From NCBI GenBank assembly GCA_947632105.1, contig CANROD010000004.1, forward strand, positions 1 to 64,000: 64,000 bases of DNA, read 5' to 3'. The position numbers were made by a program, and so were the translations under genes. Source of the stretch: an uncultured Oligella sp. GTDB taxonomy: Bacteria > Pseudomonadota > Gammaproteobacteria > Burkholderiales > Burkholderiaceae_B. This document shows positions 1 through 7,548 of this stretch, one piece after another. Below the pieces are notes generated by a model. That model saw nothing but the letters and a program-made list of their open reading frames with translations, had not been told where the DNA came from and searched no databases. The stretch's first letter is position 1. Each line of letters starts with the position of its first letter.

Positions 1-37
1 CAGATCCGTCGATCGGTAATAAAATCTTCTTGTACAT
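1..37 (-). CDS. Universal stress protein (UspA family), N-terminal fragment
   Basis: Only the first 12 codons are in the window. They read MYKKILLPIDGS, the typical opening beta-strand of UspA-family nucleotide-binding proteins (K-x-I-L-x-P-x-D-G-S). The ATG is preceded by AAGGAG at good spacing, which fixes the start. The gene begins 13 bases after the stop of the DUF442 gene, so the two are probably cotranscribed. The rest lies outside the window, so ATP binding and domain number cannot be judged. Confidence 0.75.
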   Translation of the reverse strand, partial: MYKKILLPIDGS

Positions 38-50
38 AATTATCTCCTTG

Positions 51-401
51 TTAAGACTCTCTTGCTGCCGCTAGGGCATAAACAGTTGCGCTACGATTCC
101 CACTACGACAGTAGGCTAATACAGGCTTAGGCAAATCCTCAATGACAACGGTAAACTCCTCAATATCACCCTCAGTAGGACCACCGCTAATAATAGGTAA
201 ATAAACAGCCGTGAGCCCTAAACTCTCTGCCACCTTAATCATCTCTGCTGAAGTTGGCTGCTGAGGACCACCCTCACCATCAGGACGATTAATCAATAAC
301 GATCGAAAGCCAGCCTGGCTAGCCGCATGTATATCCTCAACACTAAGCTGAGCCGCTACCGCGTACTCGTCGTTAAGCTGTGTAAATGACGCTTGACTCA
401 T
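51..401 (-). CDS. DUF442 / TIGR01244-type phosphatase-like (sulfur transferase) protein
   Basis: A 116-residue protein matching the small DUF442 family (beta-lactamase-hydrolase-like phosphatase domain). Seen in the sequence: an N-terminal segment with a VAAQLSVEDI stretch, a central INRPDGE motif (position of the family's N-R-P-D-x-E), and a C-terminal phosphate-binding loop CRSGNRSA, the C-x5-R signature shared by cysteine-dependent phosphatases and rhodanese-like sulfur transferases. The catalytic Cys and Arg are both present. In other bacteria this domain is linked to sulfide oxidation regulators or fused to beta-lactamase-like domains; here it stands alone, upstream of a universal stress gene. 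The family is fairly certain. The substrate, and whether it acts as a phosphatase or a sulfur carrier, is not. Confidence 0.8.
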   Translation of the reverse strand: MSQASFTQLNDEYAVAAQLSVEDIHAASQAGFRSLLINRPDGEGGPQQPTSAEMIKVAESLGLTAVYLPIISGGPTEGDIEEFTVVIEDLPKPVLAYCRSGNRSATVYALAAARES

Positions 402-439
402 GACATAAAACCTATTAAAAAAACTTAGTCTATAACCCT

Positions 440-445
440 ATTATA
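440..445 (-). promoter_or_regulatory. Candidate -10 element for the DUF442-usp operon
   Basis: The minus strand reads TATAAT in an AT-rich stretch about 40 bases upstream of the DUF442 start. No convincing -35 hexamer is seen at 16-18 bases, so this is only a candidate. Confidence 0.35.
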
Positions 446-548
446 AACATCTAAACAATTAAATAAATAACAAATTAACTATTTTTTGCTTATTTACTTT
501 ATTCTTGAACAAATAAGTAACGCATTCTGACTTAAAAATATATCGTCC

Positions 549-1262
549 TTACTTAAAACGATGCCACAAGGACTTGTCACCAATGGCTTTATCAAGCACC
601 TCAACATAGGCTTGATGCTCACTCAGCTCATCCTCATCCGCTTTAATAACAGCTAAATTAACCGTATTGATAAACCCCGCAGCAGCGTCGCTTGTCGACG
701 ACTTAGATGCTTGCTCATCTTCTTGAAAAGCATCTAGTAAGCCGTACTGCTCGCGTGTCAGTGCAATCCAGACATCTGCTAGCAACTCAGCATCCAGCAA
801 AGCACCGTGCAATACGCGATGCTCATTAGAGATCTTTAAACGATCACAAAGTGCATCTAAGCTATTTCGCTGTCCAGGAAATTTGGAGCGAGCTAACGCT
901 AAGGTATCGGTCACTTTACCTGCAATATCATTGATCGGCGCCATTTTACAACGCGCAAACTCAGCATCTAAAAAGCCCACGTCAAAGGCCGCGTTGTGGA
1001 TCAGTAACTCAGCACCCATTAAATAGTCAGCAACTTCTTGCGCATGCTGATCAAAGGTATTGAACTGGCTTAAAAACTCTGTTGTTAAGCCGTGAACTGC
1101 CAAAGCACCGGGATCAGAATCTCGCTGTGGATTGAAATAAATATGCAAATTATTGCCCGTAGGCTCACGATTTACTAACTCAACACAACCAATCTCAATC
1201 ACACGATCGCCATTATTGGCATCTATACCCGTGGTTTCCGTATCTAAAACAATTTGACGCAT
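549..1262 (-). CDS. dnaQ: DNA polymerase III epsilon subunit, 3'-5' proofreading exonuclease
   Basis: A DEDDh exonuclease of about 237 residues, the usual DnaQ length. ExoI is DTETTG at the N-terminus (Asp7, Glu9). ExoII is around HNAAFDVGFLD. ExoIII is HGALLDAELLAD with the catalytic His and Asp. The C-terminal tail (from about residue 185) is the expected polymerase-binding region. The ORF track starts at 1289 with MFLGCCVFK, but the ATG at 1262 puts MRQIVLDTETTG at the start as in other DnaQ proteins, so I chose that. In E. coli dnaQ sits next to rnhA; here fabI, mltD, gloB and a yafS-like gene lie between them. The protein edits replication errors as part of the Pol III core. Confidence 0.95.
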   Translation of the reverse strand: MRQIVLDTETTGIDANNGDRVIEIGCVELVNREPTGNNLHIYFNPQRDSDPGALAVHGLTTEFLSQFNTFDQHAQEVADYLMGAELLIHNAAFDVGFLDAEFARCKMAPINDIAGKVTDTLALARSKFPGQRNSLDALCDRLKISNEHRVLHGALLDAELLADVWIALTREQYGLLDAFQEDEQASKSSTSDAAAGFINTVNLAVIKADEDELSEHQAYVEVLDKAIGDKSLWHRFK

Positions 1263-1289
1263 CTTGAAAACACAACACCCTAAAAACAA

Positions 1290-1323
1290 AAAAGCCTAAG
1301 TGACAATATCAACCTAGGCTTTT
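1290..1323 (-). terminator. Rho-independent terminator after fabI
   Basis: A stem AAAAGCCTA / TAGGCTTTT with a 15-base loop is followed on the minus strand by a TTTTTTGTTTTT tract. It lies 16 bases past the fabI stop and ahead of the dnaQ start, so it separates the two genes. Confidence 0.75.
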
Positions 1324-1339
1324 CTTAAGCAAAACTTAA

Positions 1340-2122
1340 CTACAGACCTGAAACGACTGCATTAAAACCTGCATCTACGTGAAGGATTTCGCCAGTAATA
1401 CCTGATGCGAGATCAGACACTAAGAAAGCAGCAGACTTACCCACATCCTCAATATCTACACCGCGCTTAAGTGGTGCATGCTCAGCAACGAAATTGAAAA
1501 TATAGTTAAAGTCCTTAATACCTGCTGCTGCAAGTGTTTTGATAGGACCAGCAGAAATACCGTTAACACGAACACCCTTGTCACCGACAGCTTTAGCTAA
1601 GTAGCGTACGCTCGCTTCTAGAGAAGCTTTAGCCAAGCCCATCATATTGTAGTGGGTAATCGCTCTCTCAGCACCTAAGTAGGTTAAGGTTAAGAAGTTA
1701 CCTTTGCGTTTTTCTACCAAAGGCAAAAACTCCTTGGCCATAGCGGCAAAGCTATAGGCTGAAATGTCGTGTGCTTGACGGAAGTTTTCACGATTGTAGC
1801 CATCGAGGAAGTTGCCGGCGATAGATTCACGCGGAGCAAAGCCAATAGAGTGAATAACAGCATCAATACCGTCACCCCAGTGCTCAGCAATTTGCTTTAC
1901 ACAATTTTCGATGCTTTCGTCAGAAGACACATCACAGGGCACAACAATATTAGTGCCAAATTCTTCAGCGAACTCTTTGACACGCTCTTCAAAACGCTCG
2001 CCAGCAAAAGTAAAGGCCAATTCAGCACCCTGCTCATGACAAGCTTTGGCGATACCGTAGGCAATGGAACGATTTGAAATCAAACCGGTCAAAACAATTC
2101 GTTTATTCGCTAAAATACCCAT
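1340..2122 (-). CDS. fabI: Enoyl-[acyl-carrier-protein] reductase (NADH), FabI
   Basis: A 260-residue short-chain dehydrogenase/reductase of the FabI type, which performs the last reduction of each fatty-acid elongation round in the cytoplasm. The N-terminal VLTGLISNRSIAYGIA is the FabI form of the cofactor loop. The catalytic pair is Tyr158 and Lys165 in YNMMGLAK (Tyr-x6-Lys spacing typical of FabI), with the upstream Tyr148 also present. The C-terminal substrate-loop region reads AGPIKTLAAAGI, as in triclosan-sensitive FabI enzymes. Length and start agree with the family. It is followed by its own terminator, so it appears monocistronic. Confidence 0.97.
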   Translation of the reverse strand: MGILANKRIVLTGLISNRSIAYGIAKACHEQGAELAFTFAGERFEERVKEFAEEFGTNIVVPCDVSSDESIENCVKQIAEHWGDGIDAVIHSIGFAPRESIAGNFLDGYNRENFRQAHDISAYSFAAMAKEFLPLVEKRKGNFLTLTYLGAERAITHYNMMGLAKASLEASVRYLAKAVGDKGVRVNGISAGPIKTLAAAGIKDFNYIFNFVAEHAPLKRGVDIEDVGKSAAFLVSDLASGITGEILHVDAGFNAVVSGL

Positions 2123-2245
2123 GAATTTTTCCGTAACAACTTAATTTAAAATGATTAATTATAACTTCTTTTTCTAAATGAGGAATGCCCAAACCACCTT
2201 AATGGCTTAGGCAATACAAATTTTTCACTAATAATAAAAGTGATT

Positions 2246-4027
2246 TTATCCTTCAGCACCTGAATGCGGCAATCTTAACACCATACCAATCTGCAAACCA
2301 TCTGCTGCGATATTATTCAACGCGGCAAGATCATTGACGTTAGTATTATAGCGTCGCGCCAAGCTGTAAAGCGTTTCACCCTTGACAACTTGGTGCGTTG
2401 CTGGATTGCGATAAGTACTGGATACCGCACTAGCTTGAGGCTGATAATTAGCTGGACGAGCTGTAACACCCGTTGTACCTAAGCTATCATCCCAGGTCAC
2501 TCGCTGTACCACCGCACCGCTCGTTTGTACATTAGCTGCCAATGCAGGACCAGTACCCACACTAGGTAAGGCAGCTGACTGACTCGAAGCGGCTATAGCC
2601 ATATTACTCTGTGGATTAGGACTAGCAAGTGCACTCGGCATATTAGCATGGTTTGATGCTAATGCAGGAACCGCTGTTTCTACCGAGCCATCAGCACGAA
2701 TCAAATCAGCTAGCGGATCAGTGCCAGCACTCACCGCTCTGGATGTATTGCTAGCCAATGCTGACGCTTTAGGTGCTGCGACAGGCGTAGGACGCTGAAC
2801 GGCTGCTGGCGCTACTTGATTAGTTTGAGTTCGCTCAATCAAGGCCAGCATCATATCAGGAGCAGCGGCAGGTGCAGCTTGCGGTCGAATAGGCGCAGGT
2901 GGCGTCGCTCTGATACCAGACGGTGAGGCACTTGGTGAAATACCATTACCTCTCGGCAACATCAGTGTTCTGCCACTAATAGCAACACTTTGTCTGCCAT
3001 TGTAGCCATTGAGCTGCTTAAGCAACGCTAAATCAACGCCATGACGTTGGGCAATACTAGCTAAAGACTCACCTGAACTCGGTGTATAGCCAGTGTAAGA
3101 GGATAAGTTACCCTTATAATTCGCTAAATTTTTCTTATATGAGGCGACATTGGCCTTGGGAATAATAATACTTTGTTGATGCTCGGCCAAAATAACCGGA
3201 CGATGAAACTGTGGATTCATCTCTTTGAATTCAGTTAAAGACATACCAGCTAATTTAGCGGCTACGTCTAGATCAATATCGACTGTTTTGGAGACTATTT
3301 CAAAATACGGCTGGTCAGGGACATTAGGTAAAGTAATACCGTATTTAGCTGGGTTACTGATAATACGCTTAAATGCTAAAAGTTTTGGTACATAGTCACG
3401 CGTTTCTTTTGGCATTTTCAATGACAAATAATCAGTCCCTAAGCCATTCTTGGCATTGCGCTCACGAGCACGCTTAACCGAGCCCTGACCCCAGTTATAT
3501 GAGGCTAAAGCCAAATGCCAGTCATTGTCTTGAAAATTATATAAATATGCTAGGTAGTTAATCGCTGCATGCGTAGAGTCCACAGGGTCTCGACGCTCAT
3601 CTAACCACCAGTTCTGAGCCAACTTAAAGTCAGTGCCAGTAGCTGGCATAAACTGCCAAAGCCCCGAGGCTTTGACACGGGACAACGCAGTGGTATTATA
3701 CGCACTCTCAACAAATGGCAATAATGCTAATTCTGTAGGCATACCACGCTTTTGCAATTCAGTCGTCACATAGTGTATGTATTTACTAGAACGATTAGCC
3801 ATCGTCTGTACTGAGCCCGGGCGCTTGGTATAATAATCAACCCAGTAATCAACCCGACTATCCTTTAAATCTGGCATCGCGTAGCCCGCACGAATACGGT
3901 CCCAAACATCATCATAATGCTTAGATAATCTAGCGCTATCATTTTGAAGACTTCCGCCTGTAGAAGAGCAACCGCTAACAATCGCAGTAGTCGCTAACAA
4001 AGCGCAGATAAAAAATCTCGTAATCAT
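2246..4027 (-). CDS. mltD: Membrane-bound lytic murein transglycosylase D (lipoprotein with LysM repeats)
   Basis: A 593-residue lipoprotein. The signal peptide ends in lipobox VSGC with Cys20. A goose-type SLT domain follows at about residues 90-230; the catalytic Glu is Glu107 in LLPFVESAYN, and GLWQFMPATG and LALASYNWGQG are further family motifs. Two LysM-like peptidoglycan-binding units are seen: one at about 315-365 (SGESLASIAQRHGVDLALLK) and a clear one at the C-terminus (KGETLYSLARRYNTNVNDLA). The region between them, roughly 370-530, is a low-complexity Ala/Pro/Ser linker. The enzyme cleaves murein glycan strands to 1,6-anhydro ends at the outer membrane. Its place next to gloB matches the E. 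coli order. Confidence 0.93.
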   Translation of the reverse strand: MITRFFICALLATTAIVSGCSSTGGSLQNDSARLSKHYDDVWDRIRAGYAMPDLKDSRVDYWVDYYTKRPGSVQTMANRSSKYIHYVTTELQKRGMPTELALLPFVESAYNTTALSRVKASGLWQFMPATGTDFKLAQNWWLDERRDPVDSTHAAINYLAYLYNFQDNDWHLALASYNWGQGSVKRARERNAKNGLGTDYLSLKMPKETRDYVPKLLAFKRIISNPAKYGITLPNVPDQPYFEIVSKTVDIDLDVAAKLAGMSLTEFKEMNPQFHRPVILAEHQQSIIIPKANVASYKKNLANYKGNLSSYTGYTPSSGESLASIAQRHGVDLALLKQLNGYNGRQSVAISGRTLMLPRGNGISPSASPSGIRATPPAPIRPQAAPAAAPDMMLALIERTQTNQVAPAAVQRPTPVAAPKASALASNTSRAVSAGTDPLADLIRADGSVETAVPALASNHANMPSALASPNPQSNMAIAASSQSAALPSVGTGPALAANVQTSGAVVQRVTWDDSLGTTGVTARPANYQPQASAVSSTYRNPATHQVVKGETLYSLARRYNTNVNDLAALNNIAADGLQIGMVLRLPHSGAEG

Positions 4028-4127
4028 AAGACCTTGCTTTTAAAATTGATTCAAGAGATGAAGGGAAAAATTGCTTAGCATTATAAGTTAAAAAGCGAGC
4101 CTGTAGCGCATTAGTAACAATATTTAG

Positions 4128-4916
4128 CTATGCGTTATTTTTCCATTCTCTTAACGCACCAAAAACCGCCTCAGTTTCATGTAACTCAGCCCCTACATAA
4201 GACTGAACAGCTTCAATGACTGACCGCTCTCGCACGCGCATAAAAGGATTAGTTGCTTGCTCTTGCGCGATTGTTGTCGGTAATGTCGGTAAATTTTGCG
4301 CCCTAAGCTCACGCGCTTGACGTGACCACTCATGTAGGGCTTGGTTATTAGGTTCAACACTCAAAGCCCAGTCGATATTACTTAATGTGTATTCATGAGC
4401 ACAATAGACATGAGTATTGTGCGACAATCTTCCAAATTTATCAATACTTTGCAGCATTAAGCTAGAATCCCCTTCAAATATTCGACCACTACCGCAAGAA
4501 AATAAAGTGTCACCACAGAACAAAGCGAAATGATCATTATTAAAAACAGCGGTATAAGCAATATGACCCATTGTATGTCCCGGTACCTCTAACACCTTAA
4601 ACTCAGCATCTATACCATCAATCTGGACCGAATCGCCTTCTATCAACCCCTCGTTTAAACATGGAATCGGCCTTGTTTCAAAAGCTGGTCCATAAACAAT
4701 CGCACCGTATTGTCGCACTAGGGATTGCACCCCACCAGTATGGTCATCGTGGTGATGTGTAATTAAAATAGCCTTTAAATTTAACTCTTTTGATTCTAAA
4801 TGACTAATCACCGGTTCAGCTTGACCTGGATCAACCACCACTACATTGTCCCCCTGGCGAATAATCCAGATATAATTATCATTGAACGCGGATATTGGAT
4901 AAATTTCGGTATTCAT
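4128..4916 (-). CDS. gloB: Hydroxyacylglutathione hydrolase (glyoxalase II)
   Basis: A metallo-beta-lactamase-fold enzyme that hydrolyses S-lactoylglutathione to lactate and glutathione. The binuclear metal motif THHHDDHTGG, the second His in VPGHTMGHIAY, the GDTLFSCGSGR loop and CAHEYTLSN are all intact. The ORF track begins at 4973, but the ATG at 4916 gives MNTEIYPISAFNDNY, the normal GloB start, and is preceded by AGGAGG at ideal spacing; the protein is then 262 residues. Its start codon is only 24 bases from that of the divergent yafS-like gene, so control elements must overlap the coding regions. Confidence 0.95.
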   Translation of the reverse strand: MNTEIYPISAFNDNYIWIIRQGDNVVVVDPGQAEPVISHLESKELNLKAILITHHHDDHTGGVQSLVRQYGAIVYGPAFETRPIPCLNEGLIEGDSVQIDGIDAEFKVLEVPGHTMGHIAYTAVFNNDHFALFCGDTLFSCGSGRIFEGDSSLMLQSIDKFGRLSHNTHVYCAHEYTLSNIDWALSVEPNNQALHEWSRQARELRAQNLPTLPTTIAQEQATNPFMRVRERSVIEAVQSYVGAELHETEAVFGALREWKNNA

Positions 4917-4940
4917 AAATCCTCCTGAAAATTGAATTTG

Positions 4941-5813
4941 ATGACGAGCAAACCAAACATCACACAACGCCAAATATCACTCGACGAATGGCTAACAACC
5001 CCTCTGGGGGAGCTCGCCTGTCACTGGATGCTAGAAAAAGCGGATGACTTAGTGGTCAATGTGTTTGGCTATACTGCCCTACAACTTGGCCTACAGTCAT
5101 GTGATTTACTGCGTAGTAACCGGATTCGGACCAAAGTTATTCTAACTCAAGACGACTTAGCCAATCTTGACGCCAAGGATATTGTCACAGATGAAGCAAA
5201 TAAGCCCAAGCAAAGCAGTGATTTGCCCTATCAAAAAGAACTGGAGCATATCTATCATCATAATAATGACATCCCCCAGCCCTTTGCAAAAGAGCAACTT
5301 CTTACCTCTCAATACCTCAACTATGACGACGAGTCAGTTGATTTAGTCGTGTTACCCTTTACTCTTGATTGGCATAATAACCCACACCATATTCTGAGAG
5401 AGGTTGAGCGTGTACTGGCTCATGAGGGTCGTATCATTATTTATGGTTTCAATCCTTATAGTCTTTGGGGACTGCGTAACAAGCTCTCGCGCTATCCCTA
5501 CCTGCCTATTCCCAATCGCAAGCAAATTTCACTACAAAAAACTAAGGATTGGCTACAATTACTGTCCTTTGAAATTGACCGAGGTCAACTCGCTTGCTAT
5601 GAGCCAGCCTGTATGAATAAAAAGCGATTAGAGCAGTTTGCTTTTATGAATAAGGCAGGTAATCGTTGGTGGCCCTTTGCTGGTGCAATATTTTATCTCT
5701 CTGCCATAAAGCGTCATACAAACCCTAGCCTAGTTGGTCCAGTCATTCACAAAATGCAGAAAAAAAGCAGCTTAAGACCAGCTGCGGTCGCCACAAAAAA
5801 CAACATTGAGTAG
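4941..5813 (+). CDS. YafS-like putative SAM-dependent methyltransferase
   Basis: A protein of 290 residues whose central and C-terminal parts resemble E. coli YafS: TLDWHNNPHHILREVERVL followed by IIYGFNPYSLWGLR is the late Rossmann-fold part of class I methyltransferases. The usual glycine-rich motif I (D-x-G-x-G) is not recognisable; the corresponding stretch is VVNVFGYTALQLGL, as also appears to be the case in YafS. Position between gloB and rnhA is the same as yafS in E. coli. The track start at 4932 is a TTG; I use the ATG at 4941. No clear Shine-Dalgarno sequence is seen. The substrate is unknown, and methyl transfer itself is inferred from fold only. Confidence 0.75.
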   Translation: MTSKPNITQRQISLDEWLTTPLGELACHWMLEKADDLVVNVFGYTALQLGLQSCDLLRSNRIRTKVILTQDDLANLDAKDIVTDEANKPKQSSDLPYQKELEHIYHHNNDIPQPFAKEQLLTSQYLNYDDESVDLVVLPFTLDWHNNPHHILREVERVLAHEGRIIIYGFNPYSLWGLRNKLSRYPYLPIPNRKQISLQKTKDWLQLLSFEIDRGQLACYEPACMNKKRLEQFAFMNKAGNRWWPFAGAIFYLSAIKRHTNPSLVGPVIHKMQKKSSLRPAAVATKNNIE

Positions 5814-5821
5814 AGGATGTA

Positions 5822-6292
5822 ATGTCAAACAAAAGCATAATAAAAGTCTGGACTGATGGTGCCTGCAAAGGCAATCCAGGCCCCGGTGGTTGGGGTGTCT
5901 ATATGAAGTACAAAGATGCCACACTAGCTGGACGAGAGCATGAGCTATTTGGTGGAGAGCTTGAAACGACCAATAATCGTATGGAGATGACTGCCGTTCT
6001 CAAGGCCTTGGAGTTTTTTAAAGAGAGCTGGCCTATTGAGATTTATGTTGACTCACAGTATGTCAAAAAAGGCTTGACCGAATGGATGCCTGGTTGGCTC
6101 AAAAAGAACTGGAAAAACTCAGCGAACCAGCCTGTCAAAAACAAAGACCTGTGGTTAGCATTACTTGAGCAGACTAAACGCCACGACATCCAATGGTTTT
6201 GGGTGAAAGGTCATAGCGGTGACGCCGGTAATGAACGCGCTGACGAGCTTGCCAACAAAGGTGTTGAGCAAGTCCTCGCCAAGCAGAGATGA
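5822..6292 (+). CDS. rnhA: Ribonuclease HI
   Basis: A 156-residue RNase HI that cuts RNA in RNA-DNA hybrids, including Okazaki primers and R-loops. The active site is complete: Asp12 (WTDGACKGNPGPGGW), Glu55 (NNRMEM), Asp77 (YVDSQY), His131 (KGHSG) and Asp141 (NERADELA). The basic protrusion WLKKNWKNS, used in substrate binding by E. coli RNase HI, is present. It starts 8 bases after the yafS-like stop, so the two are likely one transcript. Confidence 0.97.
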   Translation: MSNKSIIKVWTDGACKGNPGPGGWGVYMKYKDATLAGREHELFGGELETTNNRMEMTAVLKALEFFKESWPIEIYVDSQYVKKGLTEWMPGWLKKNWKNSANQPVKNKDLWLALLEQTKRHDIQWFWVKGHSGDAGNERADELANKGVEQVLAKQR

Positions 6293-6307
6293 TATTGCTG
6301 CAGCGAG

Positions 6308-6544
6308 TTAAAACTCTCCGCAGTTAAGACGGCGAGCGCGCTCGCGCTCATAATCTGCCTCTCTATCTATACGGTTACGGTTTAAAAAGTTACCGGAACC
6401 CGGACCTACCTGCGCATTGCTTTGAATAATACGCTGATTAGAAATCGCACAACCGTTGCTATCTACCGCATCGCCAGCTTGGGTTGTACATGCACCTAAA
6501 ACAAAGGCTGTGGTAAGCACAGCGAGTAATTTAAACTTAATCAT
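6308..6544 (-). CDS. Small putative lipoprotein of unknown function
   Basis: A 78-residue protein if started at the ATG MIKFKLLAVL; the track start at 6556 is a TTG four codons earlier. A lipoprotein signal peptide ends in lipobox LGAC (Cys at about residue 18). The mature part is about 60 residues, polar, with a QVGPGSGNFLNRNRID stretch and an Arg/Glu-rich tail. I do not recognise a named family. It converges on rnhA with a 15-base gap. It shares its layout (short lipoprotein, minus strand) with the next gene but not its sequence. Confidence 0.65.
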   Translation of the reverse strand: MIKFKLLAVLTTAFVLGACTTQAGDAVDSNGCAISNQRIIQSNAQVGPGSGNFLNRNRIDREADYERERARRLNCGEF

Positions 6545-6599
6545 TAACCGAACCAAATAAATAAAGCTAAAATGCTAAAAACTACCGAAGAGACCCTAA

Positions 6600-6878
6600 C
6601 TAACCGTAAGTACACATTTTTTGTACACTGAGCTCTTGCACTTGGTCTAAGCGATGCTGAGCCGCATCCACCACCTGAGCATCACGTCCTTCCGGTGCAC
6701 TCTTAAGATTGTCAGCGCGAACGTTATTAATAACGCGAGTTAGTCGCTCAGACTCCTTCCAAATATCACGACAAGTATAACTACTCATCTCGGTCTCAGT
6801 CATTGGCTCATAAATTGGTAATTGCACACAAGCGCTCAGTGAGGCCGCTGCCAACACAAAAAAAACAACTTTTTTCAT
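6600..6878 (-). CDS. Small putative lipoprotein of unknown function
   Basis: A 92-residue protein starting at the ATG of MKKVVFFVLAAASLSAC; the track adds a TTG codon before it. AAAGGAG sits at good distance upstream. The lipobox is LSAC with Cys17. The mature portion (about 75 residues) contains two further Cys (YTCRDIW and KMCTYG) that could form a disulfide in the periplasm, and a helical, charged middle. The spacing from the next lipoprotein gene is 55 bases, so coexpression is possible. No function can be assigned. Confidence 0.7.
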   Translation of the reverse strand: MKKVVFFVLAAASLSACVQLPIYEPMTETEMSSYTCRDIWKESERLTRVINNVRADNLKSAPEGRDAQVVDAAQHRLDQVQELSVQKMCTYG

Positions 6879-6908
6879 CAAAATCTCCTTTGCTGCTATT
6901 TTAGCTGA

Positions 6909-7415
6909 TTATCTACCACTAACCTGTTCAAAAACCTTCTGCCCTGGCTTAAAGCGATAAGCCGCACCAGCACCCACCACTAAACTACCCACGGTCGGCT
7001 GAAGGCGAATTAAGTAAAAATCCCCTAAGGTTCTCAACAAGGACACCATTTTGCCTTGCCTTTGCTCTAAGTCAACAAGCACCTCATCAAAAAGCGTGTT
7101 GTCACGCTCAGTCACTGTGCATTCAACCTCATAACGCACACGCCCCCTAACAAAGAGATTAGCGGTAGTTGATTCATCAGCCGTCAACATAATCGAGGCT
7201 TGCGGGCGTTCAATGAGGTTCGGCGTATGCTCTGCCAAATAGCTAATAAATATATAAAACGCCCCCTCTTTTTCGACAAAAGGTGCATAACTAATCAAAG
7301 GTGAATTATCGGCATTAAGACTTGCTATCATCACAGTCTTTTGCTCATGAAGAGCGGATAGCTTCTCCGCTAACTCGGCGTTTTTAACAAGACGCTCATC
7401 GCTTGATTTAGTCAT
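6909..7415 (-). CDS. HugZ/HutZ-like pyridoxamine-phosphate-oxidase-fold protein (possible haem utilisation)
   Basis: A 168-residue split-barrel protein of the PNPOx/HugZ superfamily. The stretch ADNSPLISYAPFV followed by FYIFISYLAEHTPNL is the recognisable HugZ/HutZ pattern, and ASIMLTADE with RGRVRYE continues the barrel. HugZ-family proteins bind or degrade haem to supply iron; other family members bind FMN. The ATG at 7415 has GGGAG upstream and is preferred to the TTG at 7430. No Fur box is seen in the 133-base gap to the divergent sbcD. Haem activity is therefore only inferred from the family. Confidence 0.7.
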   Translation of the reverse strand: MTKSSDERLVKNAELAEKLSALHEQKTVMIASLNADNSPLISYAPFVEKEGAFYIFISYLAEHTPNLIERPQASIMLTADESTTANLFVRGRVRYEVECTVTERDNTLFDEVLVDLEQRQGKMVSLLRTLGDFYLIRLQPTVGSLVVGAGAAYRFKPGQKVFEQVSGR

Positions 7416-7548
7416 TTTTAAGACTCCCAATGAATTATCACTTTAGCCATTTCTTAAAAACTAACGCTTTCACTTACAGTTAGTATATTTTGCTTTAATA
7501 TAAATTGAATCATCAATAAGCTTAACAGCATCAAAATTAGTAGTTACC

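Noticed and set aside
1769-2077. 102-residue plus-strand ORF inside fabI
   Set aside because: Shadow of a complete FabI enzyme; no ribosome site or domain.
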